Below are positions 33,823 to 42,085 of a stretch of 64,000 nucleotides of DNA, piece after piece. Both the position numbers and the translations under genes were made by a program. Positions within the stretch are counted from its first letter, which is position 1; the number at the start of each line of letters is the position of its first letter. The notes beneath the pieces are model-generated. The model did not search any database, was not told where the DNA came from, and was given only the letters and a program-made list of their open reading frames with translations. The DNA comes from Halothiobacillus sp. GTDB taxonomy: Bacteria; Pseudomonadota; Gammaproteobacteria; Halothiobacillales; Halothiobacillaceae. The DNA lies in the NCBI GenBank assembly GCA_024635755.1, contig JAGXIF010000002.1, positions 1 through 64,000 on the forward strand. The letters run 5' to 3'.

Positions 33823-34683
33823 TCAGTCCAGCCCCAGACGATGACGCCAGGAGACCACCGTGTTGTGCATCAGCATGGCGATGGTCATCGGGCCGACCCC
33901 GCCGGGCACCGGCGTGAGGAACCCGGCCCGCTCGGCCACGGCGTCGAAATCGACGTCGCCATGCAGCGAGCCGTCCTCGCGACGATGGATGCCCACGTCG
34001 ATGACGATCGCACCCTCCTTGACCCACTTGCCATGCACCAGACCCGGCTTACCGGCAGCGACCACCAACAGATCCGCGCGCCGGACATGCTCGGCCAGGT
34101 TCTGGGTAAATCGGTGGCAAACCGTAACGGTCGCTCCGGCGAGGAGCAGCTCCAGGGCCATGGGCCGACCGACGATATTCGAGGCACCCACCACCACGGC
34201 CTCCATGCCGTGCAGGTCGCAACCGGTCTCTTCCAGCAGCCGCATCACGCCGAACGGCGTGCAGGGACGCAGGCCCGGCTGACGGATCGCCAGTCGGCCG
34301 ATGTTGGTGGGGTGGAAACCGTCGACGTCCTTGTCCGGGTCGATGCGGTTGATGATCGAATCGGCACTCAAGTGCTCGGGCAGCGGCAGCTGCACCAGGA
34401 TGCCGTCGATGCGGTCATCGCGGTTGAGCTCGTCGACCAAGGCGTCGAGTTCGCCCTGCGAGATGGTCGCCTCCAGGTCGTGCGAGTGGGAGACAATGCC
34501 CAGCTTGGCGCAGGCCTCGCGCTTTTTGGCCACGTAGACCGAGGAAGCCGCATCCGCGCCCACCTGCACCACCGCGAGGCCCGGCGGGCGATGGCCGCTG
34601 TCCGTATAAGCGGCAATGGTCTCGGCAAGCCCGGCGCGCACGTTGGCGCCGACTGCCCGTCCGTCGAGAAGTCTTGCAGTCAT
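33823..34683 (-). CDS. folD: Methylenetetrahydrofolate dehydrogenase/cyclohydrolase
   Basis: A 286-aa FolD, bifunctional enzyme interconverting methylene-, methenyl- and formyl-tetrahydrofolate with NADP. Start at [12 protein letters not shown] (34683). Signatures: [17 protein letters not shown] (catalytic Tyr-Lys), [13 protein letters not shown] and [15 protein letters not shown]. The cofactor loop is [15 protein letters not shown]. Full length and intact. Confidence 0.95.
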   Translation of the reverse strand: MTARLLDGRAVGANVRAGLAETIAAYTDSGHRPPGLAVVQVGADAASSVYVAKKREACAKLGIVSHSHDLEATISQGELDALVDELNRDDRIDGILVQLPLPEHLSADSIINRIDPDKDVDGFHPTNIGRLAIRQPGLRPCTPFGVMRLLEETGCDLHGMEAVVVGASNIVGRPMALELLLAGATVTVCHRFTQNLAEHVRRADLLVVAAGKPGLVHGKWVKEGAIVIDVGIHRREDGSLHGDVDFDAVAERAGFLTPVPGGVGPMTIAMLMHNTVVSWRHRLGLD

Positions 34684-34833
34684 GGAGCGATCACATGCGG
34701 GGAAAGGCGTGATTGTCGCACGCGCCCCGGGCCGACTCAACGCCGTAATCGTTCCTTGTTAGCCCAAAGCCGTCCGCTCCTGTCCGCAGCGGCGTCAACC
34801 CATGCGCTGGTGGTCGGGCGATCGCTGAACGAA

Positions 34834-35595
34834 TCAGTCGGCATAGATCATCTTGCGCGTCATGCCGCCATCAATCACGAAATTCTGCCCGATCACGAAC
34901 CCGGCCTCTTGCGACAATAGATAGGCCGCCATGGCTGCCACATCGTCAGGTCGGCCCACGTGCCCGGCCGGGTGCTGCTGATGGTCCCGTGCGCTCAGCG
35001 CCTCTGTTGGCTGGCGTGCCGAGCGCTTCTGCCATTGGCGCACATCGATCCATCCGGGGCTGATTGCATTGACTCGAACGGCCGGGCCCAGACTGATGGC
35101 CAACGCGTGCGTCAGTGCGACGATGCCACCCTTGCTGGCTGCATAGGCCTCGGTATCCGGCTCGGACTGCAGGGCACGGGTGGACGCGATATTGACGATG
35201 GCACCCCGGTTTTGGCGCAGATGTGGCACGGCATGTTTGCTGACCAGGAAGGGACCGGTCAGGTTGATGTCGATCACCCGTTGCCATTCCGCCAGATCCA
35301 CTGACTCGATCTCATCCATAAACGGATCGGCCTGCGCCGCGTTGTTGATCACGCCATCCAGGCGACCGAACAGGTCGACTGTTTGCCCGAGGCTGTGCTT
35401 CACCGCCCGTTCATCGCGCACGTCGACCGGCAGGAAGTGCAGTGGGCCGATTTCACCCAACTCATCGACGCACTCGGCCCCCGCCTCCTCGTCGACATCG
35501 ACGATCACGACCGAATGCCCCCGCTCCAACAGATAGCGTGCGATCCCTTTCCCGATTCCCTGTGCACCACCGGTGACGTAGATAACCTGTGACAT
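34834..35595 (-). CDS. Short-chain dehydrogenase/reductase
   Basis: A 253-aa SDR oxidoreductase. Cofactor motif TGGAQGIGKGIARYL; the acidic VDVDEE after strand 2 favours NAD(H). NNAAQ, catalytic Ser-Tyr-Lys as IASTRALQSEPDTEAYAASKGG, and a C-terminal VIDGGMTRKMIY are all present. The start at 35595 (MSQVIYVTGG) is preferred over the upstream ATG because the fold begins there. It is probably monocistronic, 150 bases upstream of folD on the same strand. Substrate unknown. Confidence 0.9.
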   Translation of the reverse strand: MSQVIYVTGGAQGIGKGIARYLLERGHSVVIVDVDEEAGAECVDELGEIGPLHFLPVDVRDERAVKHSLGQTVDLFGRLDGVINNAAQADPFMDEIESVDLAEWQRVIDINLTGPFLVSKHAVPHLRQNRGAIVNIASTRALQSEPDTEAYAASKGGIVALTHALAISLGPAVRVNAISPGWIDVRQWQKRSARQPTEALSARDHQQHPAGHVGRPDDVAAMAAYLLSQEAGFVIGQNFVIDGGMTRKMIYAD

Positions 35596-35890
35596 CGATC
35601 TACCTGTCTCAATGCTGAATTTCAATTTCGGACAGGCTCAACCTGTATCGCCAAGCGATGTGCAAATACTGTTTGAGCACCGCGACATTTATTGCGTCGA
35701 AGGAGAGGCCGACAAATCCGGCAAACCAACATGCATCCAGAGCCTAGATCAAATCGACCTGGTCTCTGGCGCCCCGCAACTAGGCTGGAGGCCCGACCGG
35801 GACGCTCCGCGGATCCGACTTTGCGTTGAACGAGGCCGGATCAAGGGGGCATTTCCACTTTGGGGCGACACCGCCGCGCCCCTCCCCGGT
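35596..35890. other. Gene-free stretch between the SDR gene and the EAL remnant
   Basis: A 295-base gap of lower coding quality. The plus-strand ORF 35612..36046 starts here but has no recognisable features and runs antisense into the EAL remnant. It must hold the SDR promoter; nothing else is seen. Confidence 0.4.
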
Positions 35891-36792
35891 CTATTCGACG
35901 GTCGCCAGCAAATGCCGGGTGGGCGACGGGGCAGGCCTGCCGATCAGGAAACCCTGGGCGTAATCGATGCCCAGGCCACGCACCTGCTCGAGCACTTCCT
36001 CGCTTTCGACGAACTCGGCGACGGTATGGATGCCCAACTCGCGTGAGAGCTCGGCGATCAGCCGCACGAAGGCGCGATCGCGCGAATCGTCCATCAGGTT
36101 GAGAATGAAGTCGCCCTCGATCTTGAGGAAATCGATCGGGAAGTGCTTGAGGTAGTGGAACGAGGAAAAACCCGAGCCGAAGTCGTCGATGGCGAACTTG
36201 AAGCCCTCCAGCCGCAGCTCCTAGACGAACCTTTCCAGCATCCGAATGTTCTTTTGACCGTGTCGCGCTCGGTCAGCTCAAACACGATTTGCTCCTTGGC
36301 GACACCGGCCCCTTCGACGATCCGGCGCACGGTGGGAATGAATTCGGCCAACACCAACTCACGCGGCGAGAGGTTGATGAACACCATGCCGGCAAAGTCG
36401 CTGCTGGCGACTTCGGCGAGCGCCTTCTCGATCATGATGTAGTCGATCCGGTCGATCACGCCCATTTTCTCGGCGATCTCGATGAATTCCGAGGCCCCCA
36501 TGATGGTGTCCCCCAGGTCGATGCGCGAGAGCACCTCCACGGCCTCGATGCGGTCGGATCGCGTGGCCAGGATCGGCTGGAAATACGGCACGATGCGCCT
36601 TTCCTCGACCGCGCGCAGGATGGTCAGCCCCTTCTCGCTGATCGAGCGGAACACGGCCATGACGTCCTCCTCGCTCGGCACCGCCACCCGTGCCTTACCC
36701 TCGGCCTTGGCCTTGGCCTTGGCCTTGGCCTTGGCCTTGTACATCATGTTGTCGGCGAATAGGAACAGGTCCTTGGGCTCGGCGGCGTTTGC
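35891..36792 (-). pseudogene. Decayed GGDEF-EAL cyclic-di-GMP protein
   Basis: Only the last dozen residues of a GGDEF domain remain at the 5' end (EPKDLFLFADNMMYKAKA), bounded by an in-frame stop upstream. An EAL domain follows (ILRAVEERRIVPYFQPILATRSDRIEAVEVLSRI; VFINLSPREL). After FELTERDTVK the frame shifts at a 4-base A run (T run 36252-36255 on the plus strand); one more A would give VKKNIRMLERFV. In the restored frame an in-frame TAG follows before ELRLEGFKFAIDDFGSGFSSFHYLKHFP and the terminal HTVAEFVESEEVLEQVRGLGIDYAQGFLIGRP. Truncation, frameshift and stop together make a genuine pseudogene. The metal-binding EVL is also changed from EAL. Confidence 0.82.
36703..36738. repeat. Hexanucleotide tandem repeat, six GGCCTT units
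   Basis: Six perfect GGCCTT units (AAGGCC on the coding strand) encode a (Lys-Ala) run in the EAL pseudogene at the GGDEF-EAL junction YKAKA. The ancestral protein probably had one or two KA pairs, so this is slipped-strand expansion. Confidence 0.85.
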
Positions 36793-36878
36793 CTAGAATG
36801 GCAGGGTTCGTCGCAAGGACGGAATGCCATGCGCGGGAAAGCGGAATCGGTCGGCCCGCCCGAAGGGGGCCGGGGCGG

Positions 36879-38846
36879 TCAGGAGGTTTCTGCAGTCGGT
36901 TGGACGAGCATGTCCCGGGCGACGCGGCCATTGTGGGTGCGGCACATCGGCGGCAGGGCATCGAGGATCTGCTTGCCGTAGCCCTTCGACTGCAGACGCG
37001 GGTCGCAGAGCACCATCACGCCCCGATCGGAGGTGTCGCGGATCAGCCTGCCCACCCCCTGCTTGAGGGTGATGATCGCCTCGGGCAGCGCCATGTGGAC
37101 GAACGGCACCAGCCCCTTGTCCTTGAGTCGCTGCTCCCGGGCACCGCGCACCGGATCGCCCGGGGCAGCAAATGGGATGCGGTCGATCATCACCAGTGAG
37201 AGCGCCTCGCCACGCACGTCCACGCCCTCCCAGAAGCTTTGCGTGCCCAGCAACACGCCGTTGCCCGCCTGGCGAAAATCCTCGAGCAACGCGGATTTCG
37301 GGCGGGTGCCCTGGACGAACAGCGGCAGCTCGTCGAGATGCTTTTCCAGTGTCTCAGCGGCCAGCCGCAGGGCGCGGTGCGAGGTGAACAGCAAAAAGGC
37401 TCGCCCGCCGCTGGCCTTGAGCAGCGGGTAGACCGCGCGCAAGGAGGCCAGCGTGTGCTCGGTGGCGCCCTGGGCGCCCACCGGAGCGGGCATGTTGGGC
37501 GGCAGGTAGAGCACCGCCTGGTGCGCGAAATCGAACGGCGAGGCGACCTGGTGGCAATGGGCGCTCTCCAGGTTCATCCGCCGGGTGAAGTGGCTGAAAT
37601 CCTTGCCCGCCGCCAGCGTCGCCGAGGTCATGATCCAGGCGCGCGGGGCCGACTCGACATGCGACTTGATCTGCCCGGCGGCATTCACCGGCGTGGTGTG
37701 CAGCGTGAACGAGCGTGGCCGCCGCTCGACCCAGCGCACCGCATGGCCGTCGGTCTCCGACCGCCCCTGGCGGAACCCGGCGAACTCGTCGCGCAATTGC
37801 TGGGCACGGCCGTGCAGGTTGGCCAACCCCTTGCCGCGCGGCGCGCCGAGCTCCAGCTCGGCAACCAGGCCTTCCAAGGCCTCGCCGAGCGTGTCGAGTG
37901 CCGATACCAACCGTGCATTCTCCGCCAGCTCCACCCAGGGCAGGCGATCGGAACCGACCTCCGCCAGGGCCTCGACCACCGGCTCGATGACGCTCTTGAC
38001 CCGCTCCGCAGCCTCCAGAAGACCCAACTGGTCGCGGGCCTCGTGTTTCTGTTCCGTGCGGGCGTCCTGTGCCAGCTCGCGGATCTGGCGCGAACCGATT
38101 GCCTCGCCGAAGAACATCGAGGCTATCTCCGGCACCTGGTGGGCCTCGTCTAGCACCACCACGTCGGTTTCGGGAAGCAGCTCGGCAAAGCCGGTCTGAC
38201 GCAGGGCGAGATCGGCACAGAACAGGTGGTGGTTGATCACCACGATATCGGCCTTCTGGGCCCGCTCGCGCGCCTTGACCACGAAACACTCATCGTATAG
38301 CGGGCACTCGCGCCCCAGACAATTGTCGTTGGTGGAGGTCACCAGCGGCCAGATGTCGTGGTCGTCACCCACCCCGGCACAGTCGGCCCGGTCGCCGTCG
38401 ATGGTCCGGGTGGCCCAGTCGCGCACCCTCTGCAGGGCACGCACGTCCTCGCGTCGGTGCAACTGCGCCTGCTGGTCGGCGAGGTCCAGGCGATATTTGC
38501 ACAGGTAGTTGGCGCGTCCCTTCAAGAGGGCCACGCGGGTCTTGACCCCGAGCAGGTCGCGCAATTGCGGCAGGTCCCGATCGAACAACTGGTCCTGCAG
38601 GTGCTTGGTGCCGGTGGAAATCAGTGCGCGCTTGCCCGAAAGCAGCACCGGCGCGAGGTAACCGAAGGTCTTGCCCACGCCCGTGCCCGCCTCCAGCACC
38701 AAGGTGTGCTGGTCTGTGATCGCATCGCGGATCAGCTCGGCCATGCGCCGCTGGCCGGGACGGGGCTGGTAGCCGGCAAACGCCCCGGCCAGCCGGCCTT
38801 CCTGGCCGAAGACATCCTCCAGGCCCAGTCGCGTCTCCGCCGTCAT
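36879..38846 (-). CDS. ATP-dependent DNA helicase, DinG/YoaA family
   Basis: A 655-aa XPD-like superfamily 2 helicase. Start at MTAETRLGLEDVF (38846), which overlaps the upstream lipoprotein stop by 4 bases (ATGA). Walker A LEAGTGVGKTFGYLAPVL; an Fe-S cluster region with CAGVGDD, CLGRECPLYDEC; DEAH motif VVVLDEAHQVPE; C-terminal motifs LLGTQSFWEGVDVRGE and QGVGRLIRDTSDRGV. The length is nearer YoaA (636 aa) than E. coli DinG (716 aa). It unwinds 5' to 3' and helps resolve replication blocks and R-loops. Confidence 0.92.
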   Translation of the reverse strand: MTAETRLGLEDVFGQEGRLAGAFAGYQPRPGQRRMAELIRDAITDQHTLVLEAGTGVGKTFGYLAPVLLSGKRALISTGTKHLQDQLFDRDLPQLRDLLGVKTRVALLKGRANYLCKYRLDLADQQAQLHRREDVRALQRVRDWATRTIDGDRADCAGVGDDHDIWPLVTSTNDNCLGRECPLYDECFVVKARERAQKADIVVINHHLFCADLALRQTGFAELLPETDVVVLDEAHQVPEIASMFFGEAIGSRQIRELAQDARTEQKHEARDQLGLLEAAERVKSVIEPVVEALAEVGSDRLPWVELAENARLVSALDTLGEALEGLVAELELGAPRGKGLANLHGRAQQLRDEFAGFRQGRSETDGHAVRWVERRPRSFTLHTTPVNAAGQIKSHVESAPRAWIMTSATLAAGKDFSHFTRRMNLESAHCHQVASPFDFAHQAVLYLPPNMPAPVGAQGATEHTLASLRAVYPLLKASGGRAFLLFTSHRALRLAAETLEKHLDELPLFVQGTRPKSALLEDFRQAGNGVLLGTQSFWEGVDVRGEALSLVMIDRIPFAAPGDPVRGAREQRLKDKGLVPFVHMALPEAIITLKQGVGRLIRDTSDRGVMVLCDPRLQSKGYGKQILDALPPMCRTHNGRVARDMLVQPTAETS

Positions 38847-39424
38847 GCCGGCAGGGGATCGCCGGCGTTCATGCTGGCCTTGTGCCCGGCGCGCTCCTCG
38901 GCCTCGCGGGCACCCAACTCGTCGCCCTGGGCGCGGCGCGCCTTGGCCACCAGTTGCCAAGCGGCAGACAGGGTGTCGTTGTCGCGGGCGTGCTCGATGG
39001 CGCGCAGGGCCAGTTGCTCGGCCTGCTCGGGCTGCCCCTGGGCTAGGCGCAACTGAGCCAGGTCGAGCCACAAGCGGGCATTGCCCGGCTCGATCTGCAC
39101 CGCCCGTTCGAGCGTGGACTGCGCGCCGGCCAGATCACCGGCCCGGCGACGCTCATCGGCCTGGCTCACCAGGGCGATCACGGCCGGCGAGGTCTGCGTC
39201 GTGCGCGGCTGGGTCTGCTCTGCCGGCAGTTCCTCGACCCGGACGTTGGGCGCCTCAAGCGGCGTGGCCCGTACCTGCGGCTTGGGTTCCGGTGCCGGTT
39301 GCGGGGCCGGAGCCGGCGTCTGCCGGGTTTCCAGGGGCGCACAGCCCGCCACGAAGAACCCCACGGTCAACACGGCAAGCGCCCCACGCCAGCCCTGAGG
39401 GCCGATCATGAATCCTGTCTTCAT
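38843..39424 (-). CDS. TPR-containing lipoprotein
   Basis: A 193-aa outer-envelope lipoprotein. The signal ends in a lipobox FVAGC (GFFVAGCAPLE). A Pro/Ala-rich linker (PAPAPQPAPEPKP) is followed by two to three TPR units (DERRRAGDLAGAQSTLERAVQIEPGNARLWLDLAQLRLAQGQPEQAEQLALRAIE). I use the ATG at 39424, with AGGA 8 bases upstream. It sits between mrcB and dinG on one strand; the link to mrcB suggests a scaffold role in cell wall synthesis, comparable in place (not in sequence) to PBP1 activator lipoproteins. Function unproven. Confidence 0.85.
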   Translation of the reverse strand: MKTGFMIGPQGWRGALAVLTVGFFVAGCAPLETRQTPAPAPQPAPEPKPQVRATPLEAPNVRVEELPAEQTQPRTTQTSPAVIALVSQADERRRAGDLAGAQSTLERAVQIEPGNARLWLDLAQLRLAQGQPEQAEQLALRAIEHARDNDTLSAAWQLVAKARRAQGDELGAREAEERAGHKASMNAGDPLPA

Positions 39425-39487
39425 CGCATTCATCCTGTCACCCATGTCCATTCAGTCAGATCTGTTCGGTCGGCATATGGGGCAAGG

Positions 39488-41926
39488 TTACCGGAACCAG
39501 TCCCAGAATCCGTTGGCGCCATCGCCCTTGTCTGTCCCGCCCTGGCAACCGTCGGCCCTTGCCGGCCGATGGGCGGCGATGAACGGCAGCGACTCGCCCG
39601 GGCATCGCTCGGGCACGACGTGGCGTCGCACCGGGTCCACCCGAGCGAATTCCACCCCGCGTGGTGGCTGCATGTCGCGCGGCTGGTTGTCGAGCTGCAC
39701 GAAGGTCTCGGCCCACAGCGGCAGCGCGCTGCTCGAGCCGGTGAGATTGCTGGCGCGGTCATCGTCGCGCCCCACCCAGATCACGCCGACGCGATTGCCG
39801 GTAAAGCCGGCGAACCAGGCATCCCGGCCCTCGTTGGTGGTGCCGGTCTTGCCGGCCACGCCTACCGACGGCGGGATCACCTGGTTCAGACGGGTGGAGG
39901 TGCCCTCGGCCACCACCGTCTGCAGACCGTACTGCAGCAGGTAGAGCGGCTCGCGGTCGGCGGCGCGGCGCACGTTGAGCGAGTAACTCGACAGCGCCCT
40001 GCCCTCGCGGTCCACTACCGTGCGGATCGCCCGAAGCGGCGTCATGAAGCCATCACCGGACAGAGTGTGATACATCTGAGCCACTTCCAGCGGCGTCATG
40101 GTCATCGAGCCCAGCAGCATGGAGGGGTAAAACGGCTGCGGTCGCGGCGCGCCCAGCCGGGCGAGGGTCGCGGCCACCGAGTCCAGCCCCAACGCCATGC
40201 CCAATCGCACGCTGGGCACATTGCGTGAGTGGGCCAGGGCTTCGAGCAGCGGGGTGCTGCCGTGGAACTCGCGACTGTAGTTCTGCGGCTCCCAGTCCTC
40301 CGAACCGCGCTGCTCAATGACCGTCGGCTCGTCCGCGAGCGGGGTGATCAGCGAGTAGTCCGCCGGCCGGGATAAGGCCGTCAGATAGATCGCCGGCTTG
40401 ATCAATGACCCGATCTGGCGATGGGCGTCCAGCGCGCGATCGTATCCCTCGAAATGCGCGTCACGCCCGCCGATCATCGCCTCGATCTCTCCGGTACTCA
40501 CCGAGGAAATCACACCGGCGGTCTCCAAGCTGCCGGCGTCCAGCCCGCGATTTTCCTCGACCTGGTCGAGACGCGCGGTGCTGTCTTCCAACGCCTTCTG
40601 CACCTGCGGGCGCAGCGTGGTGAAGATCTTGAGCCCCTTGCTCCGCAGATCGTCGCGATCGTACTGCTCAAGCAGTTGACGCCGCACCAGGTCGACGAAT
40701 GCCGGATGACGCGCCCGGGAGCCGGCCTTCTCCAGCACTCCCAGGGGGCGTGCCTGCCACTGGGCGCCCGTGGTCGGATCGACCAGCCCGACGTCGATCA
40801 TCACGTCGATGACCACATTGCGGCGCGCTAGGGCCCGCTCGGGATTGCGGCGCGGATTGTAGTAGTTCGCCCCCTTGACCATGCCCACCAGCAAGGCGAT
40901 TTGCTCGGGCTTGAGTTCATCGATGGGTCGACCGAAATAGAAGCTCGCCGCCAGGCCGAAACCGTGGATGGCACGCCCCCCGTCCTGCCCCAGATAAACC
41001 TCGTTAAGGTAGGCCTCGAGGATCTTCTCCTTGGGGTAGTGCCACTCCATCTCGAGGGCCATGATCATCTCGGCGAACTTGCGCCGGTAGGTACGATCCT
41101 GGGTTAGGAAAAAATTCTTTGCCAATTGCTGGGTAATGGTGCTGCCGCCCTGGACCCGCTCGCCCGAAACCAGGTTGGTCAGAAAGGCACGCAGAATGGA
41201 GGTGGGCACCACCCCGCTATGCTCATGGAAGGCACGGTCCTCCACCGCCAGGAGGGCGTCGAGCAGCAGCGGCGCCTGTTCGATCACATGCGTGACATCC
41301 AGCAGGACGCGGTCCTCGGCATGGTTGGGATAGAGCGTACCGATCGAGCGCGGCTCGAGCCGGATGATGCCGATCGATTCGCCGTCGGCATCGTCAAGTT
41401 CGGCCACCGCGCCGTCGACGATACGCGCCTGCACTCGCCGGGCCGGCTGTTCACCGTCGGCAAAGCCAAAGGCACGCCGATGGAAGGCGACCTCGTTGCC
41501 GCGTCGCCGGTAGGTGCCCGTCTCCTCGATCGATCCCGCCGACTCGTAGTTGAGCCGCTCGAGACCGGCGACCAGATCGGCAAGCGTCAGGGGTTGCCCG
41601 ATATAGATCTCGTCGGGAGCGGCGTACACGGTCGCCGGCATGGTAAACAGCGCGCCCTCGAAGCGCTCGGTCACTCGTTCGTTGAGGTACCAGGCCCAAC
41701 CCGCGAGCAACACCACCGCCACCAGCAGCAAGACACCCCCGAACCGCAGCGTCAGTCGACGCAGACGGGCATGCCAGGTCGGCATGGCCTTCTTGGCCGA
41801 CCGCCCCCGCGCCCCGCCGTTACTCGACCGGCGGGGCCTGGGGTTGGGATTGGAGTTGGATCTCGACTTGCCTCGCGGCGTCGTGCCGCCCTTTCTGCCT
41901 GTGCGATTGCCCTTACCGGATGCCAC
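39488..41926 (-). CDS. mrcB: Penicillin-binding protein 1B
   Basis: An 812-aa class A PBP. A basic, Arg/Ser/Gly-rich cytoplasmic tail (1-50) precedes one membrane helix (RFGGVLLLVAVVLLAGWAWYL), a UB2H domain, the GT51 transglycosylase (VEDRAFHEHSGV, GGSTITQQLAKNFFLTQDRTYRRKFAEMIMALEME) and the transpeptidase domain with SLIK (active Ser), SRN and KTGTTNEGRDAWFAGF. It polymerises and cross-links peptidoglycan. The UB2H region marks it as PBP1B rather than PBP1A, and such PBPs normally need an LpoB-type lipoprotein; the adjacent TPR lipoprotein is a candidate partner. Confidence 0.93.
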   Translation of the reverse strand: MASGKGNRTGRKGGTTPRGKSRSNSNPNPRPRRSSNGGARGRSAKKAMPTWHARLRRLTLRFGGVLLLVAVVLLAGWAWYLNERVTERFEGALFTMPATVYAAPDEIYIGQPLTLADLVAGLERLNYESAGSIEETGTYRRRGNEVAFHRRAFGFADGEQPARRVQARIVDGAVAELDDADGESIGIIRLEPRSIGTLYPNHAEDRVLLDVTHVIEQAPLLLDALLAVEDRAFHEHSGVVPTSILRAFLTNLVSGERVQGGSTITQQLAKNFFLTQDRTYRRKFAEMIMALEMEWHYPKEKILEAYLNEVYLGQDGGRAIHGFGLAASFYFGRPIDELKPEQIALLVGMVKGANYYNPRRNPERALARRNVVIDVMIDVGLVDPTTGAQWQARPLGVLEKAGSRARHPAFVDLVRRQLLEQYDRDDLRSKGLKIFTTLRPQVQKALEDSTARLDQVEENRGLDAGSLETAGVISSVSTGEIEAMIGGRDAHFEGYDRALDAHRQIGSLIKPAIYLTALSRPADYSLITPLADEPTVIEQRGSEDWEPQNYSREFHGSTPLLEALAHSRNVPSVRLGMALGLDSVAATLARLGAPRPQPFYPSMLLGSMTMTPLEVAQMYHTLSGDGFMTPLRAIRTVVDREGRALSSYSLNVRRAADREPLYLLQYGLQTVVAEGTSTRLNQVIPPSVGVAGKTGTTNEGRDAWFAGFTGNRVGVIWVGRDDDRASNLTGSSSALPLWAETFVQLDNQPRDMQPPRGVEFARVDPVRRHVVPERCPGESLPFIAAHRPARADGCQGGTDKGDGANGFWDWFR

Positions 41927-41960
41927 GTATCAACCACGCTGTTACACTTTTGCCAAAAGA

Positions 41961-41988
41961 GCCGGGCCGCGTCACGACGCGGCCCGGC
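41961..41988. promoter_or_regulatory. Perfect 13-bp inverted repeat between mrcB and the kinase gene
   Basis: GCCGGGCCGCGTC-AC-GACGCGGCCCGGC is a perfect palindrome with a 2-nt loop, midway between two divergent genes. It could be an operator serving both, or a strong RNA hairpin in both leaders. No T-run follows in either direction. Confidence 0.5.
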
Positions 41989-42085
41989 CGCCAGTCTATC
42001 AGGCCGGGGAAAACGGCGGGGGACGACGGACCTCACCCGCCGACCTACCGCATCATCGCCCGGCCCACTTTACCCAGGAGAGCCC

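Noticed and set aside
36703-36738. Repeat array as a CRISPR
   Set aside because: Six-base head-to-tail units without spacers; a simple tandem repeat in a coding frame.
41126-42085. Upstream extension of the kinase fusion ORF
   Set aside because: It is antisense to mrcB and unlike the family; the ATG at 42086 has a good ribosome binding site.
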